Origin: Candidatus Norongarragalina meridionalis
Lineage (GTDB): Archaea > Micrarchaeota > Micrarchaeia > Norongarragalinales > Norongarragalinaceae
Assembly (NCBI GenBank): GCA_902384935.1
Contig: CABMDO010000009.1
Location: forward strand, 1 to 64,000
Reading direction: 5' to 3'
Length of the DNA stretch: 64,000 nt
Under the pieces are notes generated by a model that was given only the letters and a program-made list of their open reading frames with translations, had not been told where the DNA came from and made no database searches. Positions 40,855-50,173 of this stretch are shown here, piece by piece. Position 1 is the first letter of the stretch. The number at the start of each line of letters is the position of its first letter. Made by a program: the position numbers and the translations under genes.

Positions 40855-43800
40855 GCGTAATCAGCCAGCGAGAACTGCTTCGCCTTGTCGTCCTCGAATA
40901 TGCTCCCTATTTCCTTTTCGAGCAGCATGAGGCGCTGGCGCAGGTAATTCGGCAAATCGTACTTCTCCGCGGTCTGCTTCGAGATTTCCAGGTACTTCTC
41001 GACGGAACCGCGCGAAATCGTCAGTATGATTTTTCCGCCGCATTTAACGCACGTGCCGCGCAGCGGAACGCGGCGGTAGCGGGCGTTGCAGTCCACGCAG
41101 CGGAATTTCTGCTTCGAGAACGCGCGGAGATTTCCGTAAATGTCGGGAAGGAAGTGCGAGAGAATCACGCGTTCGATCGCGTTCTGCGCGTCGACCGCGC
41201 GGATGCGGAGCATCAAATCGAGTTCCGCCTGCACCTTCTTGCGCATGTCCTCCATGTCCTTGCCGACGTAGTGCGATTCCACGGGCGCCCGAAGGGTCCC
41301 GCGGTGCGTGAATCCGATTCCCTCGTACTGCGATTGCTTTCCGAGGCGGTCGGCGACGGTTTCGAGCTTCGCTTCCGACGGCGACGCGAATCTTAGAGAG
41401 GCTTCGTAGAAGGAAAGCGGGTATTCCGAGCACGTGTCCATCGCGTGCACCTCGTCGTCCACCTCTGCGGGATCCAGCTCGGTCATGAGCACGAGGGGCG
41501 CGTCCATCTTCCCGCCGCGAGACGACGGAAGGAAGTGGCGCGAGAAATTCAGCAGTCCGTCGAGCAGCAGCATGACGCAAAGCTCGTCGCCGTCCGTGTT
41601 GCGGCGGCACGCGCAGTGCAGGTAGGGGTGCGCGATTATCCCCTTGACGTCGGAGAACGCGATTATCCTCGCTACTATGCCGGCGCTTGTGTGCGGCGCG
41701 ATGGCGATTACGTGCTTCCCGCGCATGTCCTCTGGCTGTTTCGCGCCGTAATACGGCGGCAGACCGTAGTGATAGACGAGCAAATCGTCGACGTATTTCG
41801 AGACGCGCATCAGATATTCGGAAGCGTGCTTCGAGAGGATGACGTCCTGCGCCTTCAGCTCCACCGTTTCGTCGTCGCGTTCCACGTCGTACCCGAGCCC
41901 GCGCAGTTCCGCGGCGGTTATCCCGACCTCGCACGGAACGAAGTGCGTCGCGGGAACCTCGGTTGCATCGTACCGGCACGTCCCGTCACGGAAAACCGAA
42001 ACGTCCTGCCTCGCGCGCAACAATCCTTTTTCGAGAGGTTCGGGCGACTTGTCCTCGGAGATGAGCCCGATAACCCCCTTCAGCACCGCCACGTCGCCGT
42101 GGTGCATGCCGACGCGCTTCAGCGCGGCGTCGTACAGCTCCGGAAGCTCGACGCGCTGCTTCGAATAAAGCGAGATTCTTCCGCCGCACGAACACGTGTC
42201 TCCCTCAACCGCCCGCCCGCATTTCGCGCACTGGGGAAGCGCGACTGTTGCGGAACCGCACTCGCACTTGGCATGCCACGAGCGCTTGCCGCACGACGGG
42301 CACAGATGCGACGACAGATCCGCCTCGATGAAATGCTCGCTCCCGTTCTTCAGCGCCGAAACCGCGCGCACGATGTCGCGCGACGCGCCTCCGAGCTGCC
42401 CTATGGGGAAGAGGACGTGCACCGGCGGTTCCATCCTGCGTTCGCGCGTTTTTTCAGGGCGCCCCATGCTCGCGCCTATGTACGTGCCCGCCTTCCGCAT
42501 CACGCGCATCCCCGACAACTCGCAAACGAGCTGCATGGCGTCCTTTTCCTTGTCGGAGAACGCGGCATCGAAGCGCTTCATGGAAAGGGCGCGCTCGCTC
42601 AGCACGCCGAGTGTAAAGAGAACCGCCAGCCCCGTTTCCCCTTCGAGAACCGCGAATTCCCCGTCGAGCTTGTGCGGTATGCCCAGGCGCTCGAGCAGGC
42701 GCTTCGCTTTCTTCGGCACGAGCGCGCGCTTGAAATCGAACCATTCGTAAACCGCCTTTCCCTCGCATACCGCCGCGGCGAGCTCGTGCAGCTCGTCCGC
42801 CGAAACGTCGTGCCAGTAGTACGTGAAACGCGGCGCCAGCGAGGCGCCCTTTTTCGCCAGCGCAACCGCGTCGTCCCAAGAAATCGACACGAGCTCCTCC
42901 GCGGTTTTCTGCACTCCGGCGGCTTCTAGTTCCTTGGAAAACCACTCGTCGCACCACGCGCCGGGAATAAGCGGGTGGTTGGATTTCAGGAAGTCGCCGT
43001 AATTCACGAGCATATCGCCGAGGAACAGGATTTCCTTCACCTTGCCGTGCAGCATATCCGCCTCGTCCAGCGTTTCAACCCGCCGCACCTCGCCGTCGTT
43101 CAGAAGGACAATCGGCCCGTCGATTGTCTCGCACGGCGTCACTATGCACCCCTTCCCGGGGCGTTCCGTCTTTACCTGCGTGCCTATGACGGGGAAGTTG
43201 TCGAGTATGGACATCGACGCGGGATGAATCGCCTTGGATTGTATGCCGCAGTACGGCGTGCGTCCGTAGCGCAGCCTGAAACCGCCCGGCCGCATCGGGA
43301 ACGCGAATATCGGGCGCCCTCCGACGAGCTCCTCCATGTATTTTTCGTTGGGTTTTATCTCGACGCGCTTCGAATCCTGCTTCGTCGTCTTGATCAGTCC
43401 TTCGATCCACGCCCAGTCGAGCCCCGCCTTCTTCGTGATTTTGAGAACCTTCGGCGCCTTCAGGCATATGCCCTCGGTCATTACGAGGCACATGCCGCCG
43501 CGGACCCGGTTCGTCTCGACCCTCTGGAGATTCTTATGAACGCTTATCTCGTATTCCTCGGTGGGTTCGCCGTCTATGCAAACCGGGCAGTTGCGCACGA
43601 TGAGCCGAACCTCTTCCTCCGTCGGCACGTACTGCCCCGCTCTAGTGCGTATGGCGTAAAGATTCAGCTCCTCGACGTAGCGCTCAATCTCGTCCTCGAG
43701 CGGGCGGAACTCCGCCACGCCGAAAAAGCGCCTGCAATAATCGCCGAGAATAACCGCGAACGCCTGCCCCGTGCCTCCTGCGCCGCGAATCGGGCCGGAG

Positions 43801-44201
43801 AAATAAAGAGCGAGATAGTCGCTGCCGTCGGGGTTTTTCAGGTGACGGACGCGCGAAACGCCTTCGAGCGGCGCGCTTACCACTCCTTCGGTGAAAAGCG
43901 CCAATCCCGTGCGAACAGCCTGGTCCATCAGGCGCTCCTTGTCTCCTGCGCCGTACTTCCCCTCCATGATGTCCTTGGCGATTTCGAACGGCGCGGCGGT
44001 TTTCCCCTTTTCCTTCAGGATTTCGCGTATTCGCGCGGCAACCCCTTCCGGGCCTACGAGTCCTTCGACCCTCGCAGCGAGATCGGGGGCTTCGAGTATC
44101 TCGACGTGTGGCTCGGGATCCAGCATTTTTTCGCGCGCCGACGCCGCAACGCCGTAGGCGCGGGACACCTCGGCGTGAATCCCGTCGAAATACGTGCGCA
44201 T
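40851..44201 (-). CDS. polC: DNA polymerase D large subunit (DP2)
   Basis: This is the catalytic subunit of the archaeal replicative polymerase PolD. The 1116-residue protein starts MRTYFDGIHAEVSRAYG. It carries the zinc-rich region CPSCGKRSWHAKCEC...CAKC, the catalytic NTDGDELCVMLLLDGLLNFSRHFLP with NTDGDE at 868-873, and a C-terminal zinc module (CVDCNARY...CVKC, about 1031-1053). It ends QFSLADYA, which resembles a minimal PIP box for PCNA binding. The site where many DP2 genes carry inteins is uninterrupted. ATG 44201 gives the conserved N terminus; a longer upstream frame does not. Confidence 0.96.
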   Translation of the reverse strand: MRTYFDGIHAEVSRAYGVAASAREKMLDPEPHVEILEAPDLAARVEGLVGPEGVAARIREILKEKGKTAAPFEIAKDIMEGKYGAGDKERLMDQAVRTGLALFTEGVVSAPLEGVSRVRHLKNPDGSDYLALYFSGPIRGAGGTGQAFAVILGDYCRRFFGVAEFRPLEDEIERYVEELNLYAIRTRAGQYVPTEEEVRLIVRNCPVCIDGEPTEEYEISVHKNLQRVETNRVRGGMCLVMTEGICLKAPKVLKITKKAGLDWAWIEGLIKTTKQDSKRVEIKPNEKYMEELVGGRPIFAFPMRPGGFRLRYGRTPYCGIQSKAIHPASMSILDNFPVIGTQVKTERPGKGCIVTPCETIDGPIVLLNDGEVRRVETLDEADMLHGKVKEILFLGDMLVNYGDFLKSNHPLIPGAWCDEWFSKELEAAGVQKTAEELVSISWDDAVALAKKGASLAPRFTYYWHDVSADELHELAAAVCEGKAVYEWFDFKRALVPKKAKRLLERLGIPHKLDGEFAVLEGETGLAVLFTLGVLSERALSMKRFDAAFSDKEKDAMQLVCELSGMRVMRKAGTYIGASMGRPEKTRERRMEPPVHVLFPIGQLGGASRDIVRAVSALKNGSEHFIEADLSSHLCPSCGKRSWHAKCECGSATVALPQCAKCGRAVEGDTCSCGGRISLYSKQRVELPELYDAALKRVGMHHGDVAVLKGVIGLISEDKSPEPLEKGLLRARQDVSVFRDGTCRYDATEVPATHFVPCEVGITAAELRGLGYDVERDDETVELKAQDVILSKHASEYLMRVSKYVDDLLVYHYGLPPYYGAKQPEDMRGKHVIAIAPHTSAGIVARIIAFSDVKGIIAHPYLHCACRRNTDGDELCVMLLLDGLLNFSRHFLPSSRGGKMDAPLVLMTELDPAEVDDEVHAMDTCSEYPLSFYEASLRFASPSEAKLETVADRLGKQSQYEGIGFTHRGTLRAPVESHYVGKDMEDMRKKVQAELDLMLRIRAVDAQNAIERVILSHFLPDIYGNLRAFSKQKFRCVDCNARYRRVPLRGTCVKCGGKIILTISRGSVEKYLEISKQTAEKYDLPNYLRQRLMLLEKEIGSIFEDDKAKQFSLADYA

Positions 44202-44263
44202 GGCTGGCGAACACTCTGCCAAATAATCCCCAGACAAAAAGAGGGCGAAAGGAGTATTATACC

Positions 44264-44539
44264 TTATGCGATGGTGACGCCGAGCAGCTTCAGCAGAACC
44301 AAGCCGCCGACTCCCGCCAAGCCGAAGAGCGCCGAGATGGCGACAGTAACGAAAGTAATCGCTATCTGGATTCCGTAAGGCGAGCCGAAGTAGTTTATCA
44401 CGAACAGCGCGACGATTCCGAGCACCGCGTTCACGAGAATCTTCTTCAGGAAGAACACGAGCGCTACGGCGGCGACTATCAGAAGCAGTGCGAAAACCCC
44501 GAGCATCCACAACGGCAACAGCAGAACCTCAGCGACCAC
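44264..44539 (-). CDS. BofA-like membrane protein
   Basis: The 91-residue protein starts at GTG 44539 inside the end of the NAD(P)HX dehydratase gene. It has three hydrophobic helices and the sequence KKILVNAVLGIVALFVINYFG...AISALFGLAGVGGLVLLKLL. That is the pattern of BofA, the bacterial pro-sigma-K processing inhibitor, which also appears in archaea with unknown role. A regulatory interaction with a membrane protease is possible but not shown. It lies about 60 bases upstream of polC. Confidence 0.65.
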   Translation of the reverse strand: MVAEVLLLPLWMLGVFALLLIVAAVALVFFLKKILVNAVLGIVALFVINYFGSPYGIQIAITFVTVAISALFGLAGVGGLVLLKLLGVTIA

Positions 44540-45350
44540 GGCACGCCACCTCCTTCGCCAAATCCGACGCGTTATACCTGAAGCCGAACCTCTTGAAAAG
44601 CCTGTCGCCCGCCGCACCGTTCAGATACGCGGCGGCGCATGCGGAGAGGAATAGACTGTTCTTGCACGCCAACGCGGCAGCCAAACCAGCCAAAACGTCG
44701 CCCGTTCCTCCCTTTGTCATGCCCGCGTTGCCCGCAGTATTCTTGGCGATGCGCTTGCCGTCGGAAATAATGTCCGCGCCCAAGTCCGCTTTGCCCTTCA
44801 GAAGAACCACGCACTTCCACTTCGCAGCCTGTTTCTTCGCTTCCTCCGCCGACGCGGGTTTTCCGAAAAGCGCGGAGAATTCCCCCGCATGGGGCGTAAC
44901 CATTACTCTGCCGGCAAACAAACGCTTGTCCGCTACTTTCAGCGCGTCGGCATCCAGGACGAATTTTTTGTTCTTGTGCCTGCGCAGCATGCCGTTGACG
45001 ATGGTTTTTGTGCGCGGCGATACGCCCATGCCGTTGCCCATCAGGATGCAGTCGGCGCGTTTTGCCGTTGCGTCCAAATCCGCCGCATCCGTCCAGATGA
45101 ATTCCCTGCTTTTTTTCCGCATTCCGAAGAGAAGCGCCCTGTGCTCCTTCGCGGGCGAATGGAAGAATATCAAATCTGCGAAACTGGAGGCCGCTTCAAT
45201 CGCATATAGAGGCGCGCCGTGGTATTTTTCGGAGCCGCCGATTACCAGAAGCACGCCGTTGTCGCCTTTGCGCGACGATGGGCGCGGACGGACGAGGCGC
45301 TTCGTCCAGACGGCGGAAACAACTTCCACGAAAGGAATAGGAAAAGGCAT
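44529..45350 (-). CDS. nnrD: ADP-dependent NAD(P)H-hydrate dehydratase (NnrD)
   Basis: This ribokinase-like repair enzyme converts damaged hydrated NAD(P)H back to NAD(P)H. The 273-residue protein has LVIGGSEKYHGAPLYA, the substrate-binding MGNGMGVS, VLDADAL, VMVTPHAGEFSALFG, and the catalytic NAGMTKGGTGDVLAG. The N-terminal epimerase domain present in fused NnrD proteins is absent, so this is a dehydratase-only form. A TATA-like box near 45372 gives a short leader. It is followed by the BofA-like gene. Confidence 0.92.
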   Translation of the reverse strand: MPFPIPFVEVVSAVWTKRLVRPRPSSRKGDNGVLLVIGGSEKYHGAPLYAIEAASSFADLIFFHSPAKEHRALLFGMRKKSREFIWTDAADLDATAKRADCILMGNGMGVSPRTKTIVNGMLRRHKNKKFVLDADALKVADKRLFAGRVMVTPHAGEFSALFGKPASAEEAKKQAAKWKCVVLLKGKADLGADIISDGKRIAKNTAGNAGMTKGGTGDVLAGLAAALACKNSLFLSACAAAYLNGAAGDRLFKRFGFRYNASDLAKEVACRGR

Positions 45351-45473
45351 TTAAAGCACTCTTCCCATAAAAATGTCCCGAATTTTGAATTCAGTGGCGC
45401 GGGCGGGCGCGGACATTCGGCTTATAGGATTGCCTCCTTTGGTTGTCCGCTTGCTCAAGCCGCCACTACTTTT

Positions 45474-46454
45474 TCAAAACTCCAGCTCGCGCTTCCTTTC
45501 GCGGCGCGCCTTTTCGAGAGCGGCTTCCGCTTCTCCGAGATGAGCGCCGATATACTCGGCCGACGCGCGCGCTTCCTTTTCCCTTACCCCGAACTCCGCG
45601 AGCGCGGTTTTCTGCGTTTCTATCAGGTGGAGCAGCTTCTTGTGCTCGGGATTGACTTTTTTAGTTTCCCTTTCAACCGAAGAGTAATAGGCGTCCACCG
45701 CTTCCGACAGGGAGGGGAAGAAACGGACTTCCGTTTCGCCCAGCTTTTTCAACGGAAAGGGGGAGAACGCAATCGGTTTTCCGTTTTCGTAGTAGACGCA
45801 GGGTTTTGCCTCGTCGAAAAGGGAATGCAGCGCCTTGACTACTGCCTTCTTGTCGTTGATTTCCGCGCCGTATTCCTGCCCCGCGCGGGAACACGCCTCC
45901 TCGAGATAGAAGGGCGGGAGGTTTACCGCCTTCGCCAACGCCGCAACCGCCTTTCCTTCGGGAATGTCCGCTTCCGTCAGCTCGAGCGGGTGTTTTTTGT
46001 TGGAAGGAGGCGGAGAGTAAGGCTGCTTCGGGCGGAGAGCGCGCGCCGCATACGTCTCCCGCTTCAACGCGTCGATTATCCTGTCGTCCGAGCCGCAGAA
46101 CACCACGTTCCCGTTCTGGAACAGCTCGAACACCAGAACGAAAAGCCCGTCCTTTGCGTCGAATACGAACGAAAGAAGTCGGTCGAAGTTCGTCTGCTTC
46201 ACGCTCTTTATTTTAGCATTGTCCAGGCGCTTGCGTATGAGCATGACGAAATCCGAGGGGCGCTCGGGCGCTTCCTCGACGTACTTCGTCAGATGCGCCC
46301 GCACTCCCGCTTCGGCGATGAAATTAACCTCGCCGTTCCTGTTGAGCTTCAGCCGGAACACGCCGTTCGAGTAGATTTTGTTGATTCTTCCGCCTTCCAG
46401 CGCCGCCAGTTCCTTCGCGAGGACGTAGTAGTCGAGGTTTCCCATCTTCTGCAT
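45474..46454 (-). CDS. Truncated NFACT (RqcH/NEMF) protein
   Basis: RqcH proteins bind stalled 50S subunits in ribosome quality control. The 326-residue protein has the NFACT-N domain (YYVLAKELAALEGGRINKIY, RPSDFVMLIRKRLDNAKI, DRLLSFVF), followed by a helix-hairpin-helix-like segment and the first part of a coiled coil, and ends ERKRELEF. Full-length archaeal homologues have about 550-700 residues, with the second coiled-coil helix and the RNA-binding NFACT-R domain. Both are missing, and the following 120 bases do not encode them. Leaderless start at ATG 46454 is supported by a TATA-like box. Confidence 0.75.
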   Translation of the reverse strand: MQKMGNLDYYVLAKELAALEGGRINKIYSNGVFRLKLNRNGEVNFIAEAGVRAHLTKYVEEAPERPSDFVMLIRKRLDNAKIKSVKQTNFDRLLSFVFDAKDGLFVLVFELFQNGNVVFCGSDDRIIDALKRETYAARALRPKQPYSPPPSNKKHPLELTEADIPEGKAVAALAKAVNLPPFYLEEACSRAGQEYGAEINDKKAVVKALHSLFDEAKPCVYYENGKPIAFSPFPLKKLGETEVRFFPSLSEAVDAYYSSVERETKKVNPEHKKLLHLIETQKTALAEFGVREKEARASAEYIGAHLGEAEAALEKARRERKRELEF

Positions 46455-46500
46455 GGTAGGATTTCGCCGCAGTCGCTTAAAATGCCCACCGAAAACCCTT

Positions 46501-46518
46501 TATATCGGAACCGATATA
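46501..46518 (+). promoter_or_regulatory. Perfect palindrome, PadR operator
   Basis: TATATCGG at 46501-46508 and CCGATATA at 46511-46518 are exact reverse complements with a two-base spacer. The palindrome overlaps the TATA box and ends 11 bases before the padR ATG. It is the expected position for autorepression of PadR and its downstream ABC operon. Confidence 0.7.
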
Positions 46519-46529
46519 ACACGGTAACG

Positions 46530-47045
46530 ATGACTCAGATGAAAAAGCCCCCGCGCCCGTTCATCAAGGGAATGCTCGAGCTTATCACGCTCGTCGAGCT
46601 GAAGCGCTCCCCGCATTCGGGCAAGGATTTGGCGGGGGACTTCGTATTCCTGACGAACGGAAAGTGGCGCGTCAGCCCCGGAACGCTTTATCCCGCGCTG
46701 CGCGCCATGGAATCAAAGGGATACATCCGCCCCGCGCTTTCGAAGGGAATAAAAGGACGCAGGGAAATCATTTACGAAATCACGCCCGCCGGACTGAAGC
46801 GCCTCGAAAAGGAAAGGGCGGAAGTCCTCGGGCACATGCGCAACATGCTGCGCATGATGGCGCCGCTGATGCTCAGGCTAATGCACGAGTTCAGCGACGA
46901 GGAGATAAGGGACATCATGAAGGACCTCGAAGAGCTCGACAGCCTTCAGGAGGCGATTTTCAGGATGCCTCCCGAGAGGCGCAGGAAAGTCGTGCGCGGC
47001 ATCGCCAAGGCTGCGGGAATCATAGGGAAGGGCGTATTGCGTTGA
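46530..47045 (+). CDS. PadR-family transcriptional regulator
   Basis: The 171-residue protein has a winged helix (ELITLVELKRSPHSGKDLAGDF...WRVSPGTLYPALRAMESKGYI...REIIYEITPAGLKRL) and a C-terminal helical arm with Met-rich and charged stretches that gives dimerisation. PadR proteins commonly repress adjacent efflux genes and release DNA on ligand binding. The palindrome at 46501 supports autoregulation. The stop overlaps the TTG of the ABC ATPase, so this is the first gene of a six-gene operon. Confidence 0.85.
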   Translation: MTQMKKPPRPFIKGMLELITLVELKRSPHSGKDLAGDFVFLTNGKWRVSPGTLYPALRAMESKGYIRPALSKGIKGRREIIYEITPAGLKRLEKERAEVLGHMRNMLRMMAPLMLRLMHEFSDEEIRDIMKDLEELDSLQEAIFRMPPERRRKVVRGIAKAAGIIGKGVLR

Positions 47046-47722
47046 AATCCATCATAGAACTCAAAGACGTGAAGAAAACCTACAAGATGGGGCTCACCGA
47101 GGTGAACGCGCTGCGCGGCGTGACTATGCACGTGCGCGAGGGCGAGTTCCTCGCCATCACGGGGCCCTCGGGCAGCGGAAAGAGCACGCTCATGCACATG
47201 GTGGGATGCCTCGACATACCCACGTCGGGAACCATACTTCTCGACGGGCAGGACATTTCGAAGTTGCACGAGAGCGATTTGGCGCAGATACGCGGCAAGA
47301 AAATAGGGTTCGTGTTCCAGTCGTTCAATCTGATAACGTCGCTCACCGCCTCGGAAAACGTGGAGCTTCCGCTCATGTTCCAGGGCGTGTCGGAGAACGA
47401 AAGGCACAAGCGTTCGAAGGCCATACTCGAAAAGGTGGGGCTCACCGAGCGCGCGAGCCACCGTCCGATGCAATTGAGCGGAGGCGAACAGCAGCGCGTC
47501 GCAATAGCGCGCGCGCTCGTAGGCGAACCGAACGTGCTGCTCGCGGACGAACCCACGGGTAATCTGGATTCGAAAAGGGGCGCGGAAATCCTGGACATGA
47601 TGAACGCGCTGAACAAGGACGAGGGCGTAACAGTGGTCATGGTAACGCACGACCCCGTTCTCGCCAAGAAGGCGAAGCGGATAGTGCGAATAAAGGACGG
47701 AATGGTTGAAAAGGAGGAATGA
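47042..47722 (+). CDS. MacB/LolD-type ABC transporter ATPase
   Basis: The 226-residue protein has Walker [11 protein letters not shown]-loop FVFQSFNLI, signature LSGGEQQR, Walker [13 protein letters not shown] and the H-loop (VMVTHD). Type VII ABC transporters couple such an ATPase to a large-ectodomain permease to power export or mechanotransmission. It starts at TTG 47042 overlapping the padR stop. The matching permease lies two genes downstream. Confidence 0.9.
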   Translation: MKSIIELKDVKKTYKMGLTEVNALRGVTMHVREGEFLAITGPSGSGKSTLMHMVGCLDIPTSGTILLDGQDISKLHESDLAQIRGKKIGFVFQSFNLITSLTASENVELPLMFQGVSENERHKRSKAILEKVGLTERASHRPMQLSGGEQQRVAIARALVGEPNVLLADEPTGNLDSKRGAEILDMMNALNKDEGVTVVMVTHDPVLAKKAKRIVRIKDGMVEKEE

Positions 47723-47727
47723 TGTCG

Positions 47728-48942
47728 ATGAAAAAAGTGATTTTGGCAATGCTGTTTTTGATGCCGTTCGCCTTCGCGGCGACGATGACGGTTCTGAGCG
47801 GGCAGCTTGAGCTCGCGTCGCTCAGGTATTCCCCGCAGCCCGCCGAACCCGGAAAGTACGTCGACTTCTGGCTCGGCGTAAGCACGAAGGCGCGCGACAC
47901 CCTGACGGACGTCGAATGCGCGGTTGTTCCGGATTACCCGTTCAGCATAGATGCGACGGAAAGCGCGAACAAAACCATAGGCGACATGCCGCCCTATTCC
48001 AGCGCGGTGCTGCAGTTCAAGCTCCGCGTTGACGCGAACGCGGTGAAGGGCGACAACAGGCTGACTCTAAAGTGCCGCACCGGCGGTTACGATTGGGGCG
48101 CCGCTAACACGACGATATACGTGCAGCCGCAGGACGCGGTGCTCACCATCGGCAAGGTGGAAGCCAATCCGCCCGAAGTGGAACCGGGCGGAATGACGCG
48201 GGTCACCATAACGATGAAGAACGACGCGCAGACGTCGCTCAAGGACATAGCGCTGAAACTCGACCTTTCATCCGTCACGACGCCGATTGCGCCCATTGGC
48301 AGCGGCACCGAGAGGCGCATCGGCGGGCTTGTGCCCGGCGAGTCCCAGTCGGTGTACTTCGAAGTGATGGCTTACGCGAGCGCCCAGCCGCAGGTATACA
48401 AGATACCGCTCGACCTCGCGTACGCCGACGAACTCGGCAAGACGTATGAAAAGACGGAATACGTCGGAATCGTGATAAGCGCGACGCCGAGGATGGACGT
48501 CATACTCGAGGACACGAAAATCATACGCCCCGACACCGGCGGAACCGTCTCGCTCAGCGTGGTGAACATCGGCAAATCCGACGTGAAGTTCCTCACCGCG
48601 AAGCTTCTCCCGTCGAACGCATATTCCCTGCTTTCGCCCAACGAGGTATACGTCGGCGCGATAAGCAGCGACGACTCGAGCAGCATCGAGTACAAAATAT
48701 TCGTCGCCAAGGACGCGCCCCACACCATAGACCTGCCCGTGCAGCTCACGTACACCGACGCCAGCAACCGCCAGCACACCGAAACGAAGAGCGCGACGAT
48801 GCGCGTGTACACCGAGGAAGAGATAACCAACATGGACCTGGAGCAGAAGGCGGGCATGAACATCATCGTCGTCGGCATAGGCGTCGCCGTGCTGCTCTAC
48901 ATCGGATACTACCTCTACAAGAGGTTCGTGAAGAAGAAGTAG
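47728..48942 (+). CDS. Secreted, membrane-anchored CARDB/COG1361-like protein
   Basis: The 404-residue protein has a Sec signal ([16 protein letters not shown]), an extracytoplasmic part with three or four beta-sandwich repeats ([47 protein letters not shown]), and one C-terminal helix ([21 protein letters not shown]) followed by KRFVKKK. It is anchored with the domains outside. Among starts 47719, 47722 and 47728, the last has the best spacing from AAGGAGG at 47711-47717. Proteins of this type often accompany archaeal MacB-like operons. Confidence 0.82.
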   Translation: MKKVILAMLFLMPFAFAATMTVLSGQLELASLRYSPQPAEPGKYVDFWLGVSTKARDTLTDVECAVVPDYPFSIDATESANKTIGDMPPYSSAVLQFKLRVDANAVKGDNRLTLKCRTGGYDWGAANTTIYVQPQDAVLTIGKVEANPPEVEPGGMTRVTITMKNDAQTSLKDIALKLDLSSVTTPIAPIGSGTERRIGGLVPGESQSVYFEVMAYASAQPQVYKIPLDLAYADELGKTYEKTEYVGIVISATPRMDVILEDTKIIRPDTGGTVSLSVVNIGKSDVKFLTAKLLPSNAYSLLSPNEVYVGAISSDDSSSIEYKIFVAKDAPHTIDLPVQLTYTDASNRQHTETKSATMRVYTEEEITNMDLEQKAGMNIIVVGIGVAVLLYIGYYLYKRFVKKK

Positions 48943-48943
48943 A

Positions 48944-50167
48944 ATGTGGGATTTCCTCGCGCTCGGACTGCGCAACATATCGCATAGGAGGACCCGAAGC
49001 ATCCTCACCGTCATCGGGATATTCATAGGCATAGCCGCCGTGGTGTCCCTGATTTCGCTGGGCGACGGGTTGCAGCAAGTCGTAGCGGGGGAGTTCCAGA
49101 AGCTCGGCACCGACAAAATCACCATCATGGCTACTGCCGGGGGGATGATGTCGTCGCCGATGGCGAGCGAGATTTCCGCGAATCCGCTCACCGACGAGGA
49201 CGTCTCGCTGATAAAGCGCGTGCGGGGCGTGAAAGCGGTTGCGGGCATGCTCATGAAGAGCGCCACGCTGGATTTCAAGAGCGTGAAGAAATCGGGCTTC
49301 ATCTACGGCATACCCACGGACGAGAACATGAAGATGTTCGAGGACATGAACAGCATCGAAATCGTCCAGGGCAGGAAATTCACGCGAACTGACAGGAACG
49401 TCATCATAGTCGGAAGCTACTTCGCGACCGACATGTTCGACAAGAAGAAGGTGAAGATAGGCGACGTCATCACGGTGAACAACAGGGACATGCGCGTGAT
49501 AGGAATCATGAAAAGCGTGGGCAACCGCATGGACGACTCGTCCGTATACGCGCCCATGGAAACCGTGCGCGACGTTTTCAGCGAACCCAAGCTCCTGTCG
49601 ATGATAATGGTGCAGACGTCGCCCGGCGCCGAACCCGCGGAAGTGGCGAGCGCCATAGAAAAGAAGATGCGCGACAGGCGGCACGAAAAGGAAGGGGAAG
49701 AGGACTTCTCCGTTTCCACGTCGGAGCAGCTGATGGCGACGTTCAGCCTGGTTTTCGGCGCGGTGCAGGCGGTTGTAATCGGAATCGCCGCAATATCGCT
49801 GATAGTCGGCGGAATCGGAATCATGAACACCATGTACACGTCGGTGATGGAACGCACGCGCGAAATCGGAATCATGAAAGCCATAGGCGCGCGCAACAGC
49901 GACATCCTGCAGATATTCCTCATAGAATCGGGCATTCTCGGGCTCATCGGCGGGCTCGTCGGAATCACGATAGGCGCGGGCATAGCGAAGGTGGCGGAGA
50001 TTGCAGCAGCCCAGGCGCTGGGCTCGAACATACTGAAGACGTCCTTCACGCCCGAGCTTATAATCGGCGCGCTGACGTTCTCGTTCCTCATCGGCGCGCT
50101 TTCCGGAATAATGCCCGCGAGAACTGCGTCGCTCATGAAGCCCGTCGATGCGCTGAGATACGAGTAG
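48944..50167 (+). CDS. MacB/FtsX-type ABC transporter permease
   Basis: The 407-residue protein has an N-terminal helix (RSILTVIGIFIGIAAVVSLISLGDG), a ~220-residue external domain, and three C-terminal helices with the FtsX-family VVIGIAAISLIVGGIGIMN...ERTREIGIMKAIGA signature. It pairs with the ATPase at 47042. It starts one base after the preceding gene. Confidence 0.9.
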   Translation: MWDFLALGLRNISHRRTRSILTVIGIFIGIAAVVSLISLGDGLQQVVAGEFQKLGTDKITIMATAGGMMSSPMASEISANPLTDEDVSLIKRVRGVKAVAGMLMKSATLDFKSVKKSGFIYGIPTDENMKMFEDMNSIEIVQGRKFTRTDRNVIIVGSYFATDMFDKKKVKIGDVITVNNRDMRVIGIMKSVGNRMDDSSVYAPMETVRDVFSEPKLLSMIMVQTSPGAEPAEVASAIEKKMRDRRHEKEGEEDFSVSTSEQLMATFSLVFGAVQAVVIGIAAISLIVGGIGIMNTMYTSVMERTREIGIMKAIGARNSDILQIFLIESGILGLIGGLVGITIGAGIAKVAEIAAAQALGSNILKTSFTPELIIGALTFSFLIGALSGIMPARTASLMKPVDALRYE

Positions 50168-50173
50168 ATTCGC

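Noticed and set aside
41445-42929. A 494-codon plus-strand open frame opposite polC
   Set aside because: It lies wholly within the polC coding region on the other strand. Its composition (many Arg, His, Ala) reflects the complement of GC-rich coding DNA.
44202-44510. N-terminal extension of polC to 44510
   Set aside because: The added residues are Arg-rich, show no similarity to DP2, and overlap the BofA-like gene.
45219-46529. Upstream part of a long plus-strand frame ending at 47045
   Set aside because: Only the last 171 codons are PadR. The rest runs antisense to the NFACT gene and through the padR promoter.
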